From: Winogradskyella sp. KYW1333
GTDB taxonomy: Bacteria; Bacteroidota; Bacteroidia; Flavobacteriales; Flavobacteriaceae
NCBI RefSeq assembly: GCF_003335675.1
Contig: NZ_QPHL01000013.1
Location: 149,055 to 213,054 of the forward strand
Direction of reading: 5' to 3'
DNA length: 64,000 bases
Below, in pieces: positions 16,000 to 24,409 of the stretch. The notes beneath the pieces were generated by a model that saw only the letters and a list, made by a program, of their open reading frames with translations, searched no databases and was not told where the DNA came from. The position numbers and the translations under genes are program-made. Positions within the stretch are counted from its first letter, which is position 1. Each line of letters opens with the position of its first letter.

Positions 16000-16908
16000 A
16001 TGAAGACACTTTTAAAACGAATAGCATTTTTTTGTACTCTTTGCTTGATAATAAGCTGTAATACTACTGGAGGTCAGTATTTAGGTGAGGGTGATAATAA
16101 CGGCAATGCCTATAGTATTGGTAATGATGCAATGGCAGATAAACTATTAATGCTATCTGAAGCCTACAGTGAAAAAAATACTGAAGAGCTTGTAAAACAT
16201 TATGACTCAACGTTTTTAGGAGAGAATGGTGTGGAAAGTACTAGAGCATGGTTGGAGTCTATGGATTCAATTAGTATGAAGCCGTATGTGGTTATTCCTG
16301 TAAAACTTGAGGGTGATAACGATACTAAGGTGTTAGCTTGGTCAAAAGAAGAACGCCACTACAAGAATGGATCTTATGAAAAGTTAGATTTAATGGAGTT
16401 TTTTAATTTTAATAAAGACGGTAAAGTAGACGCTTTTAAACAATGGAAATCCATTGATTCTTCAAACTTTGGAAAATCTTATGGTGGTAAATTTATTGGA
16501 AAGGGAGAGAATGAATATAGTGGCAGACCTCTTGTGTTTTCTGACAGAAATGAGGTAGCGATTATAGAAAAACTCATAAGAGATTATAACGATATGAATA
16601 TTGAGGAATTTGTAAAACCTTTTGCTGAAAATACTATTTTAAATGTATATACAGGTGAACGTTTAGAGCTTAAAAAGTCAGATTTACCCAATCTATTTGA
16701 TGAATATACATCTGTAGAATGGGTTCCATATGCTATAGTTCCTCTAAAAATCTATAATACTGACGCAGCTTCTGGTGTACAAGTGATGTCAAAAGAGAAA
16801 AGAGTTTTTAAAAATGGAAAAGTGTGGGAAAAAGAGCTGTTTGAAATATTCTATTTTGATTTAGATGGTAAAATTACCTCTATGACTCAATTTGCAAGAG
16901 ATTTTTAG
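16000..16908 (+). CDS. Lipoprotein with two tandem NTF2-like domains
   Basis: 302 residues, lipobox LIISC (Cys about 20). Residues about 45-165 and 185-300 are two versions of one domain. Both contain a helix 'sE..n.eElvkhY' (SEKNTEELVKHYDS and NDMNIEEFVKPFAE), then 'VPvKl' strands (YVVIPVKLEG and YAIVPLKIYN), then 'vmSKEkRvfKNG' (AWSKEERHYKNGSYEKLDLM and VMSKEKRVFKNGKVWEKELF), then a closing FNFNKDGKVDAF / FYFDLDGKITSM. This is a clear internal duplication. Possibly a head-to-tail pseudo-dimer, as NTF2 folds normally dimerise. Confidence 0.82.
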   Translation: MKTLLKRIAFFCTLCLIISCNTTGGQYLGEGDNNGNAYSIGNDAMADKLLMLSEAYSEKNTEELVKHYDSTFLGENGVESTRAWLESMDSISMKPYVVIPVKLEGDNDTKVLAWSKEERHYKNGSYEKLDLMEFFNFNKDGKVDAFKQWKSIDSSNFGKSYGGKFIGKGENEYSGRPLVFSDRNEVAIIEKLIRDYNDMNIEEFVKPFAENTILNVYTGERLELKKSDLPNLFDEYTSVEWVPYAIVPLKIYNTDAASGVQVMSKEKRVFKNGKVWEKELFEIFYFDLDGKITSMTQFARDF

Positions 16909-16994
16909 ATTTTACCGAGATTACAAAAAGCTATTACAATAAAATCAACATTTTATTTATTTATTACTTATTAATACAAACTAAATTTTATCTT

Positions 16995-17681
16995 ATGAAA
17001 AAATATATTTTTATTATCTGTACTATATGTACGATGGCCGTTAATGCTCAATATTGTGCATTCTTTGATTTCAAGGCAACTGAGCCCGAAATGGTAGTTA
17101 GTACTCTTAAAGGTATGATGGACACAGGCTGGGGAAAGAACATTCAAGGAACAAAATCATTGTTTTCTTATCAGTTTAATGGTCCAAACCAAGCAACACA
17201 TTCTATTCAATTTTGTTTTCAGGACGAAGTGGCATTTGCCAATTTCTTCACTTCTTGGAGTTTGTCGACAGAAGCCCAACTTTTCGGTGAAAAGTTAGGA
17301 AAATTTACAGAAGGAATTAATCAAGCACTAAATACACCTTTGTGGTATAAAAATGACTGGTCAAATGATCAAGCATTTATGATTTATCAGCTTGATATTT
17401 CTGATACTCAAGCTTATCTAAATATATTTAAAGAATTTACTCAGACTATGGCGAAAAAATTAGGTTTTGAAAATAATTCTTACGGAATTGGTTATCCAAT
17501 CATTGGTAAGGTAAAAGATTTCACACACTTTGTATGGATAGGCGCTAATGATGTGGAGTCGTCTCTAAGGCAAACAAAACAAATGCTATCTGACGATTTA
17601 TTTGCATCTTTTTCAAAAGATGCAGCTGGTATAAGAAAAGTAGTAACGACGACTATGATGGTACGAGTAATGGATTTTTAA
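16995..17681 (+). CDS. Exported ABM-like protein, two dimeric alpha/beta-barrel units
   Basis: 228 residues with a signal peptide (CTMAVNAQ). The mature region begins YCAFFDFKATEPEMVVSTLK and later FMIYQLDISDTQAYLNIFKE, each a beta strand followed by a helix as in ABM domains, so it looks like a two-domain protein. Two exported homologues of the same length class are in the window (19144 minus and 54613 minus). It starts an apparent transcription unit with the DUF2892 protein and the NTF2-like protein at 17991. Confidence 0.72.
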   Translation: MKKYIFIICTICTMAVNAQYCAFFDFKATEPEMVVSTLKGMMDTGWGKNIQGTKSLFSYQFNGPNQATHSIQFCFQDEVAFANFFTSWSLSTEAQLFGEKLGKFTEGINQALNTPLWYKNDWSNDQAFMIYQLDISDTQAYLNIFKEFTQTMAKKLGFENNSYGIGYPIIGKVKDFTHFVWIGANDVESSLRQTKQMLSDDLFASFSKDAAGIRKVVTTTMMVRVMDF

Positions 17682-17701
17682 ATTAAAAAAAAATTAAAAT
17701 T

Positions 17702-17929
17702 ATGCAAAGCAAAAATGACATTTTAAAAGTAAGAGCTCACGATACAATTGTGGGGTTTATATATTTGATTTCAGCAATTTTAGCAATTCAATTGAATATA
17801 AATTTTATTTGGATTGCCGTGGCAACTGCTGCACTACAAATAGTAAGCCCATTAACAAAATTTTGCCCTGTCTATGCAATTTTAAACAAAATGATGCCAG
17901 ATACTACTCCCATTCAAAATGGTAAATAG
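17702..17929 (+). CDS. DUF2892 inner-membrane protein (YgaP-like)
   Basis: 75 residues with two hydrophobic helices (about 17-32 and 35-52) and the DUF2892 signature ending SPLTKFCPVYAILNKMMP. These proteins resemble the membrane segment of YgaP; their function is not settled. It is 20 bp after the exported ABM-like gene and 61 bp before the NTF2-like lipoprotein gene, so it belongs to the same unit and is the one inner-membrane member of this cluster. Confidence 0.85.
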   Translation: MQSKNDILKVRAHDTIVGFIYLISAILAIQLNINFIWIAVATAALQIVSPLTKFCPVYAILNKMMPDTTPIQNGK

Positions 17930-17990
17930 AATTAAGGTTTTTAAAACAAAAATTATAAGTTCAATATTCAAAAATTTAAAAAATAATCTA

Positions 17991-18506
17991 ATGAGAAAGT
18001 ATAGTTTACTATTGGTACTAATTATAATTTTTAGTTGTAATTCTGAAATGAAAGAGACTAAAGATACCCAAATAGGTGTAGAAATATCAGATAAAGGAGA
18101 GCGTTTGGATTTAAATGCAGGTGAAATGTCTACAGTATCAATTTGGGAAAAATATATAGATGCGCACAACAATAGAGACATAGAGGCAATAAAATCTATG
18201 AATGCTGAGGGGTTCAAGGCTTACGGTCCACGAGGAGAATTTATTGATGGGTCGCAGGCACATGCAGAATTCCTTATGGCGTGGTTTAAAGATAATGAAC
18301 CTAAATGGAGCCCTAAATATTATATCGCCAATGAAGTAGAGGACAATGAGGGAAACTTAATGCAGTGGGTAACATCAGGTCATGATTTGACTTTAGTTGT
18401 GGATGGCACAGATGTGAAAGTAGTTCAGGTGCATGACGCTTTAATTAAAAATGGTGAAATTCATAAATTTTATGTTTATGAGAGGGTTAAACAAGACAAT
18501 GAATAG
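17991..18506 (+). CDS. NTF2-like lipoprotein, SnoaL type
   Basis: 171 residues from the ATG at 17991, which begins the lipoprotein signal (LIIIFSC, Cys about 15). The domain is similar to the minus-strand protein at 54081: WEKYIDAHNNRDIEAIKSMN here, WIDYIDAHNNRDLKKIAEIN there. Both share 'DGsqAHaeFLmaWF', 'PKWsPKYyIANevED', 'WvTSGhDl' and 'KiYVYsR'. This is a true paralogue pair, each sitting next to a two-unit ABM-like gene. Extra N-terminal residues in a longer reading would not be a signal. Confidence 0.82.
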   Translation: MRKYSLLLVLIIIFSCNSEMKETKDTQIGVEISDKGERLDLNAGEMSTVSIWEKYIDAHNNRDIEAIKSMNAEGFKAYGPRGEFIDGSQAHAEFLMAWFKDNEPKWSPKYYIANEVEDNEGNLMQWVTSGHDLTLVVDGTDVKVVQVHDALIKNGEIHKFYVYERVKQDNE

Positions 18507-18572
18507 TGGTAAACTTAAAATTTTAAGAGAGGAAAAGCACTTACAACTTTAACGAATAAGATAATTTTAAGC

Positions 18573-19025
18573 TTACGCTAATTGCATTTCACTTACATCG
18601 CTTAATAAACCTTTTTTAAAAGCTAGGTAGTCAATCCTTTTAGTACTTTCAAATAATTCTCTGTTAGACAAGATTTGTTGTTTGATGTGAAGCTGTTGTT
18701 CATTTAAATCTGATTCAGCTATATCGCTAATAGAAAACATGTAAAGTTCCATTATGATAGGTAATGTGAGCATACCCTTATCTGTTACTATATAGCGCCT
18801 GCTTTTTTTAGTACTATTTACATCTAATAGGGTAATTAAATCGGCATCAATAAGATTTTTAATTCTATTCGTTAAAATATTGGTTGCGATTTTCTCTTTT
18901 GATTCTATAAACTCTTTAAAACGTGACTTCTTGTGTAACAACATGTCCCTTAATATCAATAAAGACCATTTGTCACCGAGTAAATGGGTAGATCGCGCTA
19001 TTGCGCATGTAAGATTTAAATTCAT
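18573..19025 (-). CDS. HxlR-family transcriptional regulator
   Basis: 150 residues of the winged-helix HxlR type: CAIARSTHLLGDKWSLLILR at the N-terminus (the family's Cys-near-start and GDKWSLLILRD are present), the recognition region FKEFIESKEKIATNILTNRI and the wing YIVTDKGML. HxlR proteins respond to oxidative or electrophile stress in several bacteria, often via the N-terminal Cys. It is encoded between ABM-like and NTF2-like genes and is the only regulator inside the cluster, so it is the best candidate controller (inference). Confidence 0.88.
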   Translation of the reverse strand: MNLNLTCAIARSTHLLGDKWSLLILRDMLLHKKSRFKEFIESKEKIATNILTNRIKNLIDADLITLLDVNSTKKSRRYIVTDKGMLTLPIIMELYMFSISDIAESDLNEQQLHIKQQILSNRELFESTKRIDYLAFKKGLLSDVSEMQLA

Positions 19026-19038
19026 CAGATTTATAAAA

Positions 19039-19060
19039 CAAAGGTAACAAATTGTTGTTA
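19039..19060 (-). promoter_or_regulatory. HxlR-gene promoter with overlapping inverted repeat
   Basis: On the minus strand a TACCTTTG -7 box (complement of 19039-19046) is overlapped on its upstream side by the perfect inverted repeat TAACAA-ATTG-TTGTTA (19045-19060). This is the expected position for autorepression. It lies 13 bp before the HxlR start codon. Confidence 0.5.
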
Positions 19061-19077
19061 ATCTATCATTATTAAGT

Positions 19078-19117
19078 AAAAAAATCCTGATTTTTATTAA
19101 AAAATCAGGATTTTTTA
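19078..19117 (-). terminator. Intrinsic terminator of the exported ABM-like gene
   Basis: Arms AAAAAATCCTGATTTTT / AAAAATCAGGATTTTTT with a 3-6 base loop, 26 bp after the stop of the minus-strand gene at 19144 and before the HxlR promoter. Confidence 0.85.
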
Positions 19118-19143
19118 TAATTTATTTAACAATATGATAATTC

Positions 19144-19833
19144 TTATTGTTTGCGTCTCAAAATTTGTAGTTCATAATCTTTTACATCTTCCACCTCGCC
19201 TCGTGATAATATTAGCTCCATAAATTTTGGGCTTTTCTGAAGTTTATCATAAAGCATTAAATGATCTTCTCTATCTTTTCCTGTTAGGGCTACCCAATGT
19301 GTAGCTCCATTAGGCCGTCCAATGTCATATGTACCAAAACCAACTACTCTTCCAGCAAAATCCTCGGCAAATTCACTTACGATCTTATCATGTCCTTCTT
19401 TAAATTGATTTTGATCAGCCGCTTTTATGTCCCAGATATGAACATCAGGATTTGCTTCTGTATCTCCTTCTTGCCAGCTTAATATTCGTCCAGAATAGGA
19501 AGTACCCCATTCCTCTACGTAGTTCTGCATTTTTGACCAGAAGGCATCATTTTTATTTGGATCGATGGCATCTTCATCGACCATATCTACACCTAAGGTG
19601 TACATAAAAACAATTCTGTGAGTCATTCCATGAGTTCTACCATTCCAGAAGCGCTCTAAAACAACCCCTCCTTGATTCATTTCAACATCTTCAAATACCT
19701 TATCAAAAGCCTCAGCGATGTTATCTTGAGTGAAAGGTTTTACTTTTATTTCAATACATGTAAAAGCCATGGTTTGAGCAAAAAGTGATACTGTAGCAAA
19801 AGCTACAAAACAGGTTAAAATTAATTTTTTCAT
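19144..19833 (-). CDS. Exported ABM-like protein, two alpha/beta units
   Basis: 229 residues with a signal peptide (FATVSLFAQ). The mature part shows strand-helix units MAFTCIEIKVKPFTQDNIAE and later PDVHIWDIKAADQNQFKEGH, with GTYDIGRPNGATHWVALTGK and a C-terminal YELQILRR strand. Same length class and layout as the proteins at 16995 and 54613. It is transcribed toward the HxlR gene but has its own terminator. Ligand unknown. Confidence 0.72.
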   Translation of the reverse strand: MKKLILTCFVAFATVSLFAQTMAFTCIEIKVKPFTQDNIAEAFDKVFEDVEMNQGGVVLERFWNGRTHGMTHRIVFMYTLGVDMVDEDAIDPNKNDAFWSKMQNYVEEWGTSYSGRILSWQEGDTEANPDVHIWDIKAADQNQFKEGHDKIVSEFAEDFAGRVVGFGTYDIGRPNGATHWVALTGKDREDHLMLYDKLQKSPKFMELILSRGEVEDVKDYELQILRRKQ

Positions 19834-19887
19834 AATTATATAGATTTATTTATTCAATATGAAGATGTGAGATTATTACTTGCAAAA

Positions 19888-19916
19888 CAAAATTAATCGA
19901 TAAAATGATATTTTAT
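19888..19916 (-). promoter_or_regulatory. Promoter with inverted repeat of the 19144 gene
   Basis: On the minus strand TAATTTTG (complement of 19888-19895) fits the TAnnTTTG -7 box. Directly upstream lies a perfect inverted repeat ATAAAAT-GAT-ATTTTAT (19900-19916), preceded by TCGATAAAATG (19897-19907), which resembles motifs at 10841-10873 and 55411-55458. Confidence 0.45.
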
Positions 19917-20283
19917 ATCAACGAAAAGTAATCGAGGGTAAATGACTCAACTAAAATTTTTTAAATAGGGTTGTGATTAGAACAGTAGTGTAGCGTCTAG
20001 TTAGTTTATGTTAATCAGTATAAATCACAATTTTTTAGTCTGTAAAGTGAAAATCCATTAAATAAAGATACAACTAGCATTAATGTTTTATATTAACTTT
20101 TTACAACTCTTTTTTTCTGATTAGAGCTATCTTTTGATGTATAATCTAAATAAAAAGTTACCATAAAAATTTAAGTACTAATAGAACTCCTTACGTTAAT
20201 AAAGGTTTTTCCCTTATTAAGAATATAGAAATAAATAATGTACCATTTAAGTCTACAATTAATTTTCTTTCCCAATTTTATGG
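19917..20283. other. Intergenic stretch without recognised gene
   Basis: Very AT-rich spacer between the promoter of the ABM-like gene and the end of the YENQAD-repeat gene. I see no coding pattern, repeat or RNA in it. Confidence 0.5.
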
Positions 20284-20616
20284 TTAAAACATAAAATGTT
20301 GTTTGGATTTATTACGCCAGCCTGCTTGGTTTTCGTATTCAACAAAGTAAATTTTAAAATCAGCCTGATTTTCATAATCAACAAAAAACAAAGTCTTACT
20401 TGCTTGATTACGATAGGTTGTAAAAAACCATTTACCAATATTATTTATTGCCTGATTTGAATATTTAACCTTATATACTTTTAGGTCAGCCTGATTTTCA
20501 TAGTTCACTACGTATACCTTTGCATCTGCCTGATTTTCATATTCTACAGAATAAACTTTTTGTGCAAAACACGAGACTCCAAAAAATAGTGTAAAAAGGA
20601 AAAGTAAAAGTTTCAT
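20284..20616 (-). CDS. Secreted YENQAD-repeat protein (DUF6150-like)
   Basis: 110 residues with a signal peptide (FTLFFGVSCFAQ). The mature protein is built of about six copies of a 13-14 residue unit, KVYxVxYENQAD: VYSVEYENQADAKVYVVNYE, then KVYKVKYSNQA, TTYRNQA, FFVDYENQADFKIYFVEYEN. The last unit ends YENQAGWRNKSKQ. The motif matches DUF6150 of Bacteroidota. Each unit is predicted to be one strand, so a small beta repeat is likely. Function unknown. A standalone gene at the end of the accessory region. Confidence 0.78.
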   Translation of the reverse strand: MKLLLFLFTLFFGVSCFAQKVYSVEYENQADAKVYVVNYENQADLKVYKVKYSNQAINNIGKWFFTTYRNQASKTLFFVDYENQADFKIYFVEYENQAGWRNKSKQHFMF

Positions 20617-20781
20617 TTAATATTTTTATTATACTTGGATTACAAAACATATTAATAGTATCATAAATCATACCAATAGACTTAAGATTAAAATTATATG
20701 TAAATATTTCTATTTTTAATCCATTAAAAAGTCAATTTTTCTTCGTTTAAGATTTAATCTCTCCAATGGAATTAAAGGTTG

Positions 20782-20789
20782 TAACTTTG
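20782..20789 (+). promoter_or_regulatory. -7 box of the era promoter
   Basis: TAACTTTG fits TAnnTTTG and ends 16 bp before the era start codon. No convincing -33 element is seen. Confidence 0.45.
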
Positions 20790-20805
20790 AAAAAAAATAA
20801 ATTAG

Positions 20806-21684
20806 ATGCACAAAGCTGGTTTTGTAAATATTATTGGTAACCCAAATGTTGGTAAATCTACCCTGATGAATGCATTTATGGGTGAGAAATTATCCATTAT
20901 TACATCTAAGGCACAGACAACTAGACACCGTATATTAGGAATTGTAAATGGAGAGAATTTTCAAGTTGTACTGAGTGATACGCCAGGAATTATAAAACCT
21001 GCATACGAATTGCAAGAATCTATGATGGGATTTGTTAAGTCTGCATTTGAAGATGCAGACTTATTAATCTATATGGTAGAAATAGGTGAGAAGGAATTAA
21101 AGGATGAAGTATTTTTTAATAAAATCACAAACTCTAAAATACCTGTATTGCTACTGCTAAATAAAATCGATAGCTCAAATCAAGAACAACTAGAAGAACA
21201 ATCCGAGTTGTGGCAACAAAAGGTTCCAAATGCAGAATTTTATCCTATATCGGCCTTGAATGGATTTAATGTAAAAAATGTTTTTGATAGAATTATAGAG
21301 TTACTACCAGAGTCACCTCCATTTTATCCAAAGGACCAGATTACGGATAAACCTGAGCGATTTTTCGTTAATGAAGCCATCAGGGAAAAAATATTAGTGC
21401 ACTACAAAAAGGAAATTCCTTATGCTGTAGAAGTAGATACAGAAGAGTTTTTTGAGGAGGAAAAGATCATAAGAATGCGCTCTGTAATTATGGTTGAGCG
21501 TGAAACGCAAAAGGGAATTATAATAGGTCATAAGGGTTCCGCTTTAAAGCGTGTTGGGGTTGAAGCTAGAAAGGATCTAGAAAAGTTTTTTGGAAAGCAG
21601 GTTCATTTAGAATTGTATGTAAAAGTGAACAAAAATTGGCGTAGTAATCAAAACCAATTAAGGCGTTTTGGTTATAATCAATAA
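20806..21684 (+). CDS. era: GTPase Era
   Basis: 292 residues, normal length for Era. G1 GNPNVGKST at 11-19, effector threonines in TTRHRILGI, G3 DTPG, G4 NKID (LLLLNKIDSS), and a C-terminal KH domain (RSVIMVERETQKGIIIGHKG with the GxxG loop). Era binds 16S rRNA near its 3' end during 30S maturation. Core gene. In relatives it lies near der, as here, and the small gene normally found between them is broken in this genome. Confidence 0.97.
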   Translation: MHKAGFVNIIGNPNVGKSTLMNAFMGEKLSIITSKAQTTRHRILGIVNGENFQVVLSDTPGIIKPAYELQESMMGFVKSAFEDADLLIYMVEIGEKELKDEVFFNKITNSKIPVLLLLNKIDSSNQEQLEEQSELWQQKVPNAEFYPISALNGFNVKNVFDRIIELLPESPPFYPKDQITDKPERFFVNEAIREKILVHYKKEIPYAVEVDTEEFFEEEKIIRMRSVIMVERETQKGIIIGHKGSALKRVGVEARKDLEKFFGKQVHLELYVKVNKNWRSNQNQLRRFGYNQ

Positions 21685-21687
21685 CTA

Positions 21688-22113
21688 TTAGGTAATGGAA
21701 TGAATATCTTGCCTTCTCAAGGTATCTCGCATAAAATGGTGAAGTTGTGCATTTGATTCATGCCAGTCCTCTTTCCTAGACGACCTCCAAAGTAAAGTGC
21801 AGACCAAATCATTACCATTAATAGCGTAACGAATAATTGAATTGCATAACGGCTTTCTAAGGACCAAATAGTCCGTAAATCATACTGGTTTTTTCTCATC
21901 GTAATCTTCATTAATTTCCAAATGGAGTTGAGGTGATCAAAAGTGTTGCTTTTGCTTAGGTATTTTATTAAAGACATGAACATCAACACGTGTAACTATG
22001 AAATCTGATTGCGTTTTACCTTTATCTTCAAATAAAGACAAAAGCACATTGTTAATTTCATTGACTTTAAACTTAAATCGTGGTCTTAATATTATTTCAT
22101 TAGAGAGCTCCAT
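21688..22113 (-). pseudogene. Decayed membrane-protein gene between era and der
   Basis: A broken gene convergent with era. From the ATG at 22113 the minus strand reads MELSNEIILRPRFKFKVNEI and continues to QKQHF, where a TGA (21937-21939) replaces the TGG expected for Trp. The same frame resumes as SPQLHLEINEDYDEKKPV. A frame shift then leads to IYGLFGP, after which a membrane segment seems deleted, and YAIQLFVTLLMVMIWSALYF follows in another frame. A last shift restores HHFMRDTLRRQDIHSIT before TAA. I recall an intact Flavobacteriaceae protein of this pattern beside era, often mislabelled 'GTP-binding protein'. The reconstruction is my reading. Confidence 0.72.
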
Positions 22114-22180
22114 AATCAGGTAATGCAGTAACATATTCAATTTACATAATTTCTTTTAAATTAAATATAAGATTTAATAC

Positions 22181-22188
22181 TACCTTTG
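22181..22188 (+). promoter_or_regulatory. -7 box of the der promoter
   Basis: TACCTTTG fits TAnnTTTG and lies 16 bp before the der start. Confidence 0.5.
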
Positions 22189-22204
22189 CGGCAAGATTTA
22201 GAGT

Positions 22205-23509
22205 ATGGGAAATATAGTTGCAATAGTAGGTAGACCAAATGTTGGTAAGTCAACTTTTTTTAATCGTCTTATACAAAGACGAGAAGCTATTGTTGATGCA
22301 GTTAGTGGTGTAACTAGAGATCGTCATTACGGTAAAACAGATTGGAATGGTAGAGAATTCTCATTGATAGACACAGGTGGGTATGTTGTAGGTAGTGATG
22401 ATGTATTTGAGACCGAGATTGATAAACAGGTAGAGTTAGCTATAGATGAGGCTGATGCCATTATTTTTATGGTCGATGTAGAAAGTGGTGTTACTGGTAT
22501 GGACGAAGATGTTGCCAAATTATTGCGTAAAGTAGATAAGCCTGTTTTTTTAGTAGTGAACAAAGTAGACAACAACAAGCGCGCTGAAGATGCTGTAGAG
22601 TTTTATTCACTTGGATTAGGCGATTATTATACAATAGCTAGTATTAACGGAAGTGGAACAGGTGATTTACTTGATGCAGTGGTTGAGGCATTACCTGAAA
22701 AAGAAGAAACAGAAGAAGAAACTTTACCAAGATTTGCAGTTGTTGGTCGTCCTAATGCAGGTAAATCTTCATTTATAAATGCATTAATAGGGGAGGATAG
22801 ATATATTGTTACTGATATAGCTGGTACAACACGAGATTCTATCGATACTAAATACAATCGATTTGGTTTTGAATTTAATCTTGTTGATACAGCTGGAATA
22901 AGACGTAAATCCAAAGTAAAAGAAGATTTGGAGTTTTATTCTGTAATGCGAAGTGTAAGAGCCATTGAACACTCTGATGTTTGCCTTTTGGTATTGGATG
23001 CTACACGCGGTTTTGATGGCCAGGTACAAAATATTTTTTGGCTAGCAGAGCGCAATAGAAAAGGAATTGTAATATTGGTAAATAAGTGGGATTTAGTTGA
23101 AAAAGATAATAAAACAGCTAAAGAATTTGAAAAGCATATAAGAAAGCAAATTGAACCATTTACGGATGTACCAATTGTTTTTATTTCTGTGCTGAATAAG
23201 CAACGGATTTTTAAAGCAATTGAAACTGCAGTAGAAGTCTATAAAAACAGAACTAAACGCATTAAAACGAGTGTTCTTAATGATACCTTGTTACCGATTA
23301 TTGAACATTTTCCGCCCCCTGCTTATAAGGGTAAATTTGTAAAAATTAAATACATCATGCAACTGCCAACACCACAACCACAGTTTGCATTCTTTTGTAA
23401 TCTACCGCAATATGTTAAGGAACCTTACAAGCGATTTTTAGAGAATAAACTTAGAGAACATTTCGATTTTACAGGTGTTCCAGTGAGCGTTTACATGCGA
23501 AAAAAATAG
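22205..23509 (+). CDS. der: GTPase Der (EngA)
   Basis: 434 residues with the diagnostic two G domains: first G1 GRPNVGKST (8-16), DTGG, NKVD; second G1 GRPNAGKSS (about 180-188), DTAG, NKWD. A C-terminal KH-like domain follows, ending [13 protein letters not shown]. Der is required for 50S ribosome assembly. Single gene downstream of its promoter. Downstream 23510-23602 is empty before a convergent gene. Confidence 0.97.
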   Translation: MGNIVAIVGRPNVGKSTFFNRLIQRREAIVDAVSGVTRDRHYGKTDWNGREFSLIDTGGYVVGSDDVFETEIDKQVELAIDEADAIIFMVDVESGVTGMDEDVAKLLRKVDKPVFLVVNKVDNNKRAEDAVEFYSLGLGDYYTIASINGSGTGDLLDAVVEALPEKEETEEETLPRFAVVGRPNAGKSSFINALIGEDRYIVTDIAGTTRDSIDTKYNRFGFEFNLVDTAGIRRKSKVKEDLEFYSVMRSVRAIEHSDVCLLVLDATRGFDGQVQNIFWLAERNRKGIVILVNKWDLVEKDNKTAKEFEKHIRKQIEPFTDVPIVFISVLNKQRIFKAIETAVEVYKNRTKRIKTSVLNDTLLPIIEHFPPPAYKGKFVKIKYIMQLPTPQPQFAFFCNLPQYVKEPYKRFLENKLREHFDFTGVPVSVYMRKK

Positions 23510-23602
23510 TAATAAAATAATATTTGTTTTAATTTGATGTTTATCAATCTTGCGATATAATAATAGGGTTGACTAATTAGCTGTATGTTGATTTAACTGT
23601 TT

Positions 23603-24409
23603 TTACCAACCTCCTGAGGCACCACCACCTCCAAAACTGCCTCCTCCGAAGCCACCACCAAATCCACCAGAGCTTCCACCTCCAAATCCGCCAGATGACG
23701 ATCCACGAGAATAGCTACCACGGCCCATATTGCTTAAAATAATAGCTTCGAGTAGACTTCGCCTATCCGAACGGGTTCCACGATTTCCACCGCCTCCTCC
23801 TGGTCTACTTTTCGAAATAGCAATGATTAATATTATGAAGACGATTAACATTATTATAAATAATTCAATAGGGAAGTCTGTTGTATTGCTCTGCCGTGTG
23901 CCTTGATATTCATCATTTAATACTTCAAAAATAGCTTCAGTTCCTCGGTCAAGTCCTCCAAAATAATCGCTTCTTTTAAAATAAGGGATTATTTCCCTAT
24001 CAATTATTCGTTTGCTCATGGCATCAGTTAAAAGATGTTCTACGCCTTTTCCTGTATTAATACCAATTTTCCGGTCATTTTTAGCCAGTAGAATTAATAC
24101 ACCATTATCCTCTTTTTCTTGACCAATGCCCCATTTTTCACCCCATTGTGCACCCAGATAATTGATGTATTCGCCTTCAGTAGAATTTATAATAGCGACT
24201 ACAATTTGTGTTGAGGTGGTGTCAGAGTACCTCACTAAATTCTGTTCTAAAGTACTTTTCTCTGAAGTATTTAATAGATTAATATAATCATAAACACTAG
24301 TTTGAAATTCTGGTTTGGGCGGAATTTCAAATTGGGCATAAGAGCAATGCACCGAGAAAATAACTATGACGATTGAAATTTTTGAAACGATGGGTTTTAA
24401 ATACTGCAT
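23603..24409 (-). CDS. TPM-domain membrane protein, YgcG-like
   Basis: 268 residues: signal peptide, a TPM domain (residues about 35-170; STQIVVAIINSTEGEYINYL, KWGIGQEKEDNGVLILLAKN, IGINTGKGVEHLLTDAMSKR), one membrane helix (about 185-203) and a C-terminal Gly/Ser-rich tail ending GGGASGGW. This is the YgcG/Psb32 layout. Its start overlaps the stop of the upstream TPM gene as TAATG. In relatives TPM genes pair with lemA, as here. TPM proteins act in membrane-linked protein repair or phosphatase functions; the role in this genome is unknown. Confidence 0.88.
   Translation of the reverse strand: MQYLKPIVSKISIVIVIFSVHCSYAQFEIPPKPEFQTSVYDYINLLNTSEKSTLEQNLVRYSDTTSTQIVVAIINSTEGEYINYLGAQWGEKWGIGQEKEDNGVLILLAKNDRKIGINTGKGVEHLLTDAMSKRIIDREIIPYFKRSDYFGGLDRGTEAIFEVLNDEYQGTRQSNTTDFPIELFIIMLIVFIILIIAISKSRPGGGGGNRGTRSDRRSLLEAIILSNMGRGSYSRGSSSGGFGGGSSGGFGGGFGGGSFGGGGASGGW

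Noticed and set aside
22327..23029. Minus-strand open frames within der
   Set aside because: They are antisense shadows of a clearly conserved gene and lack independent coding signals.
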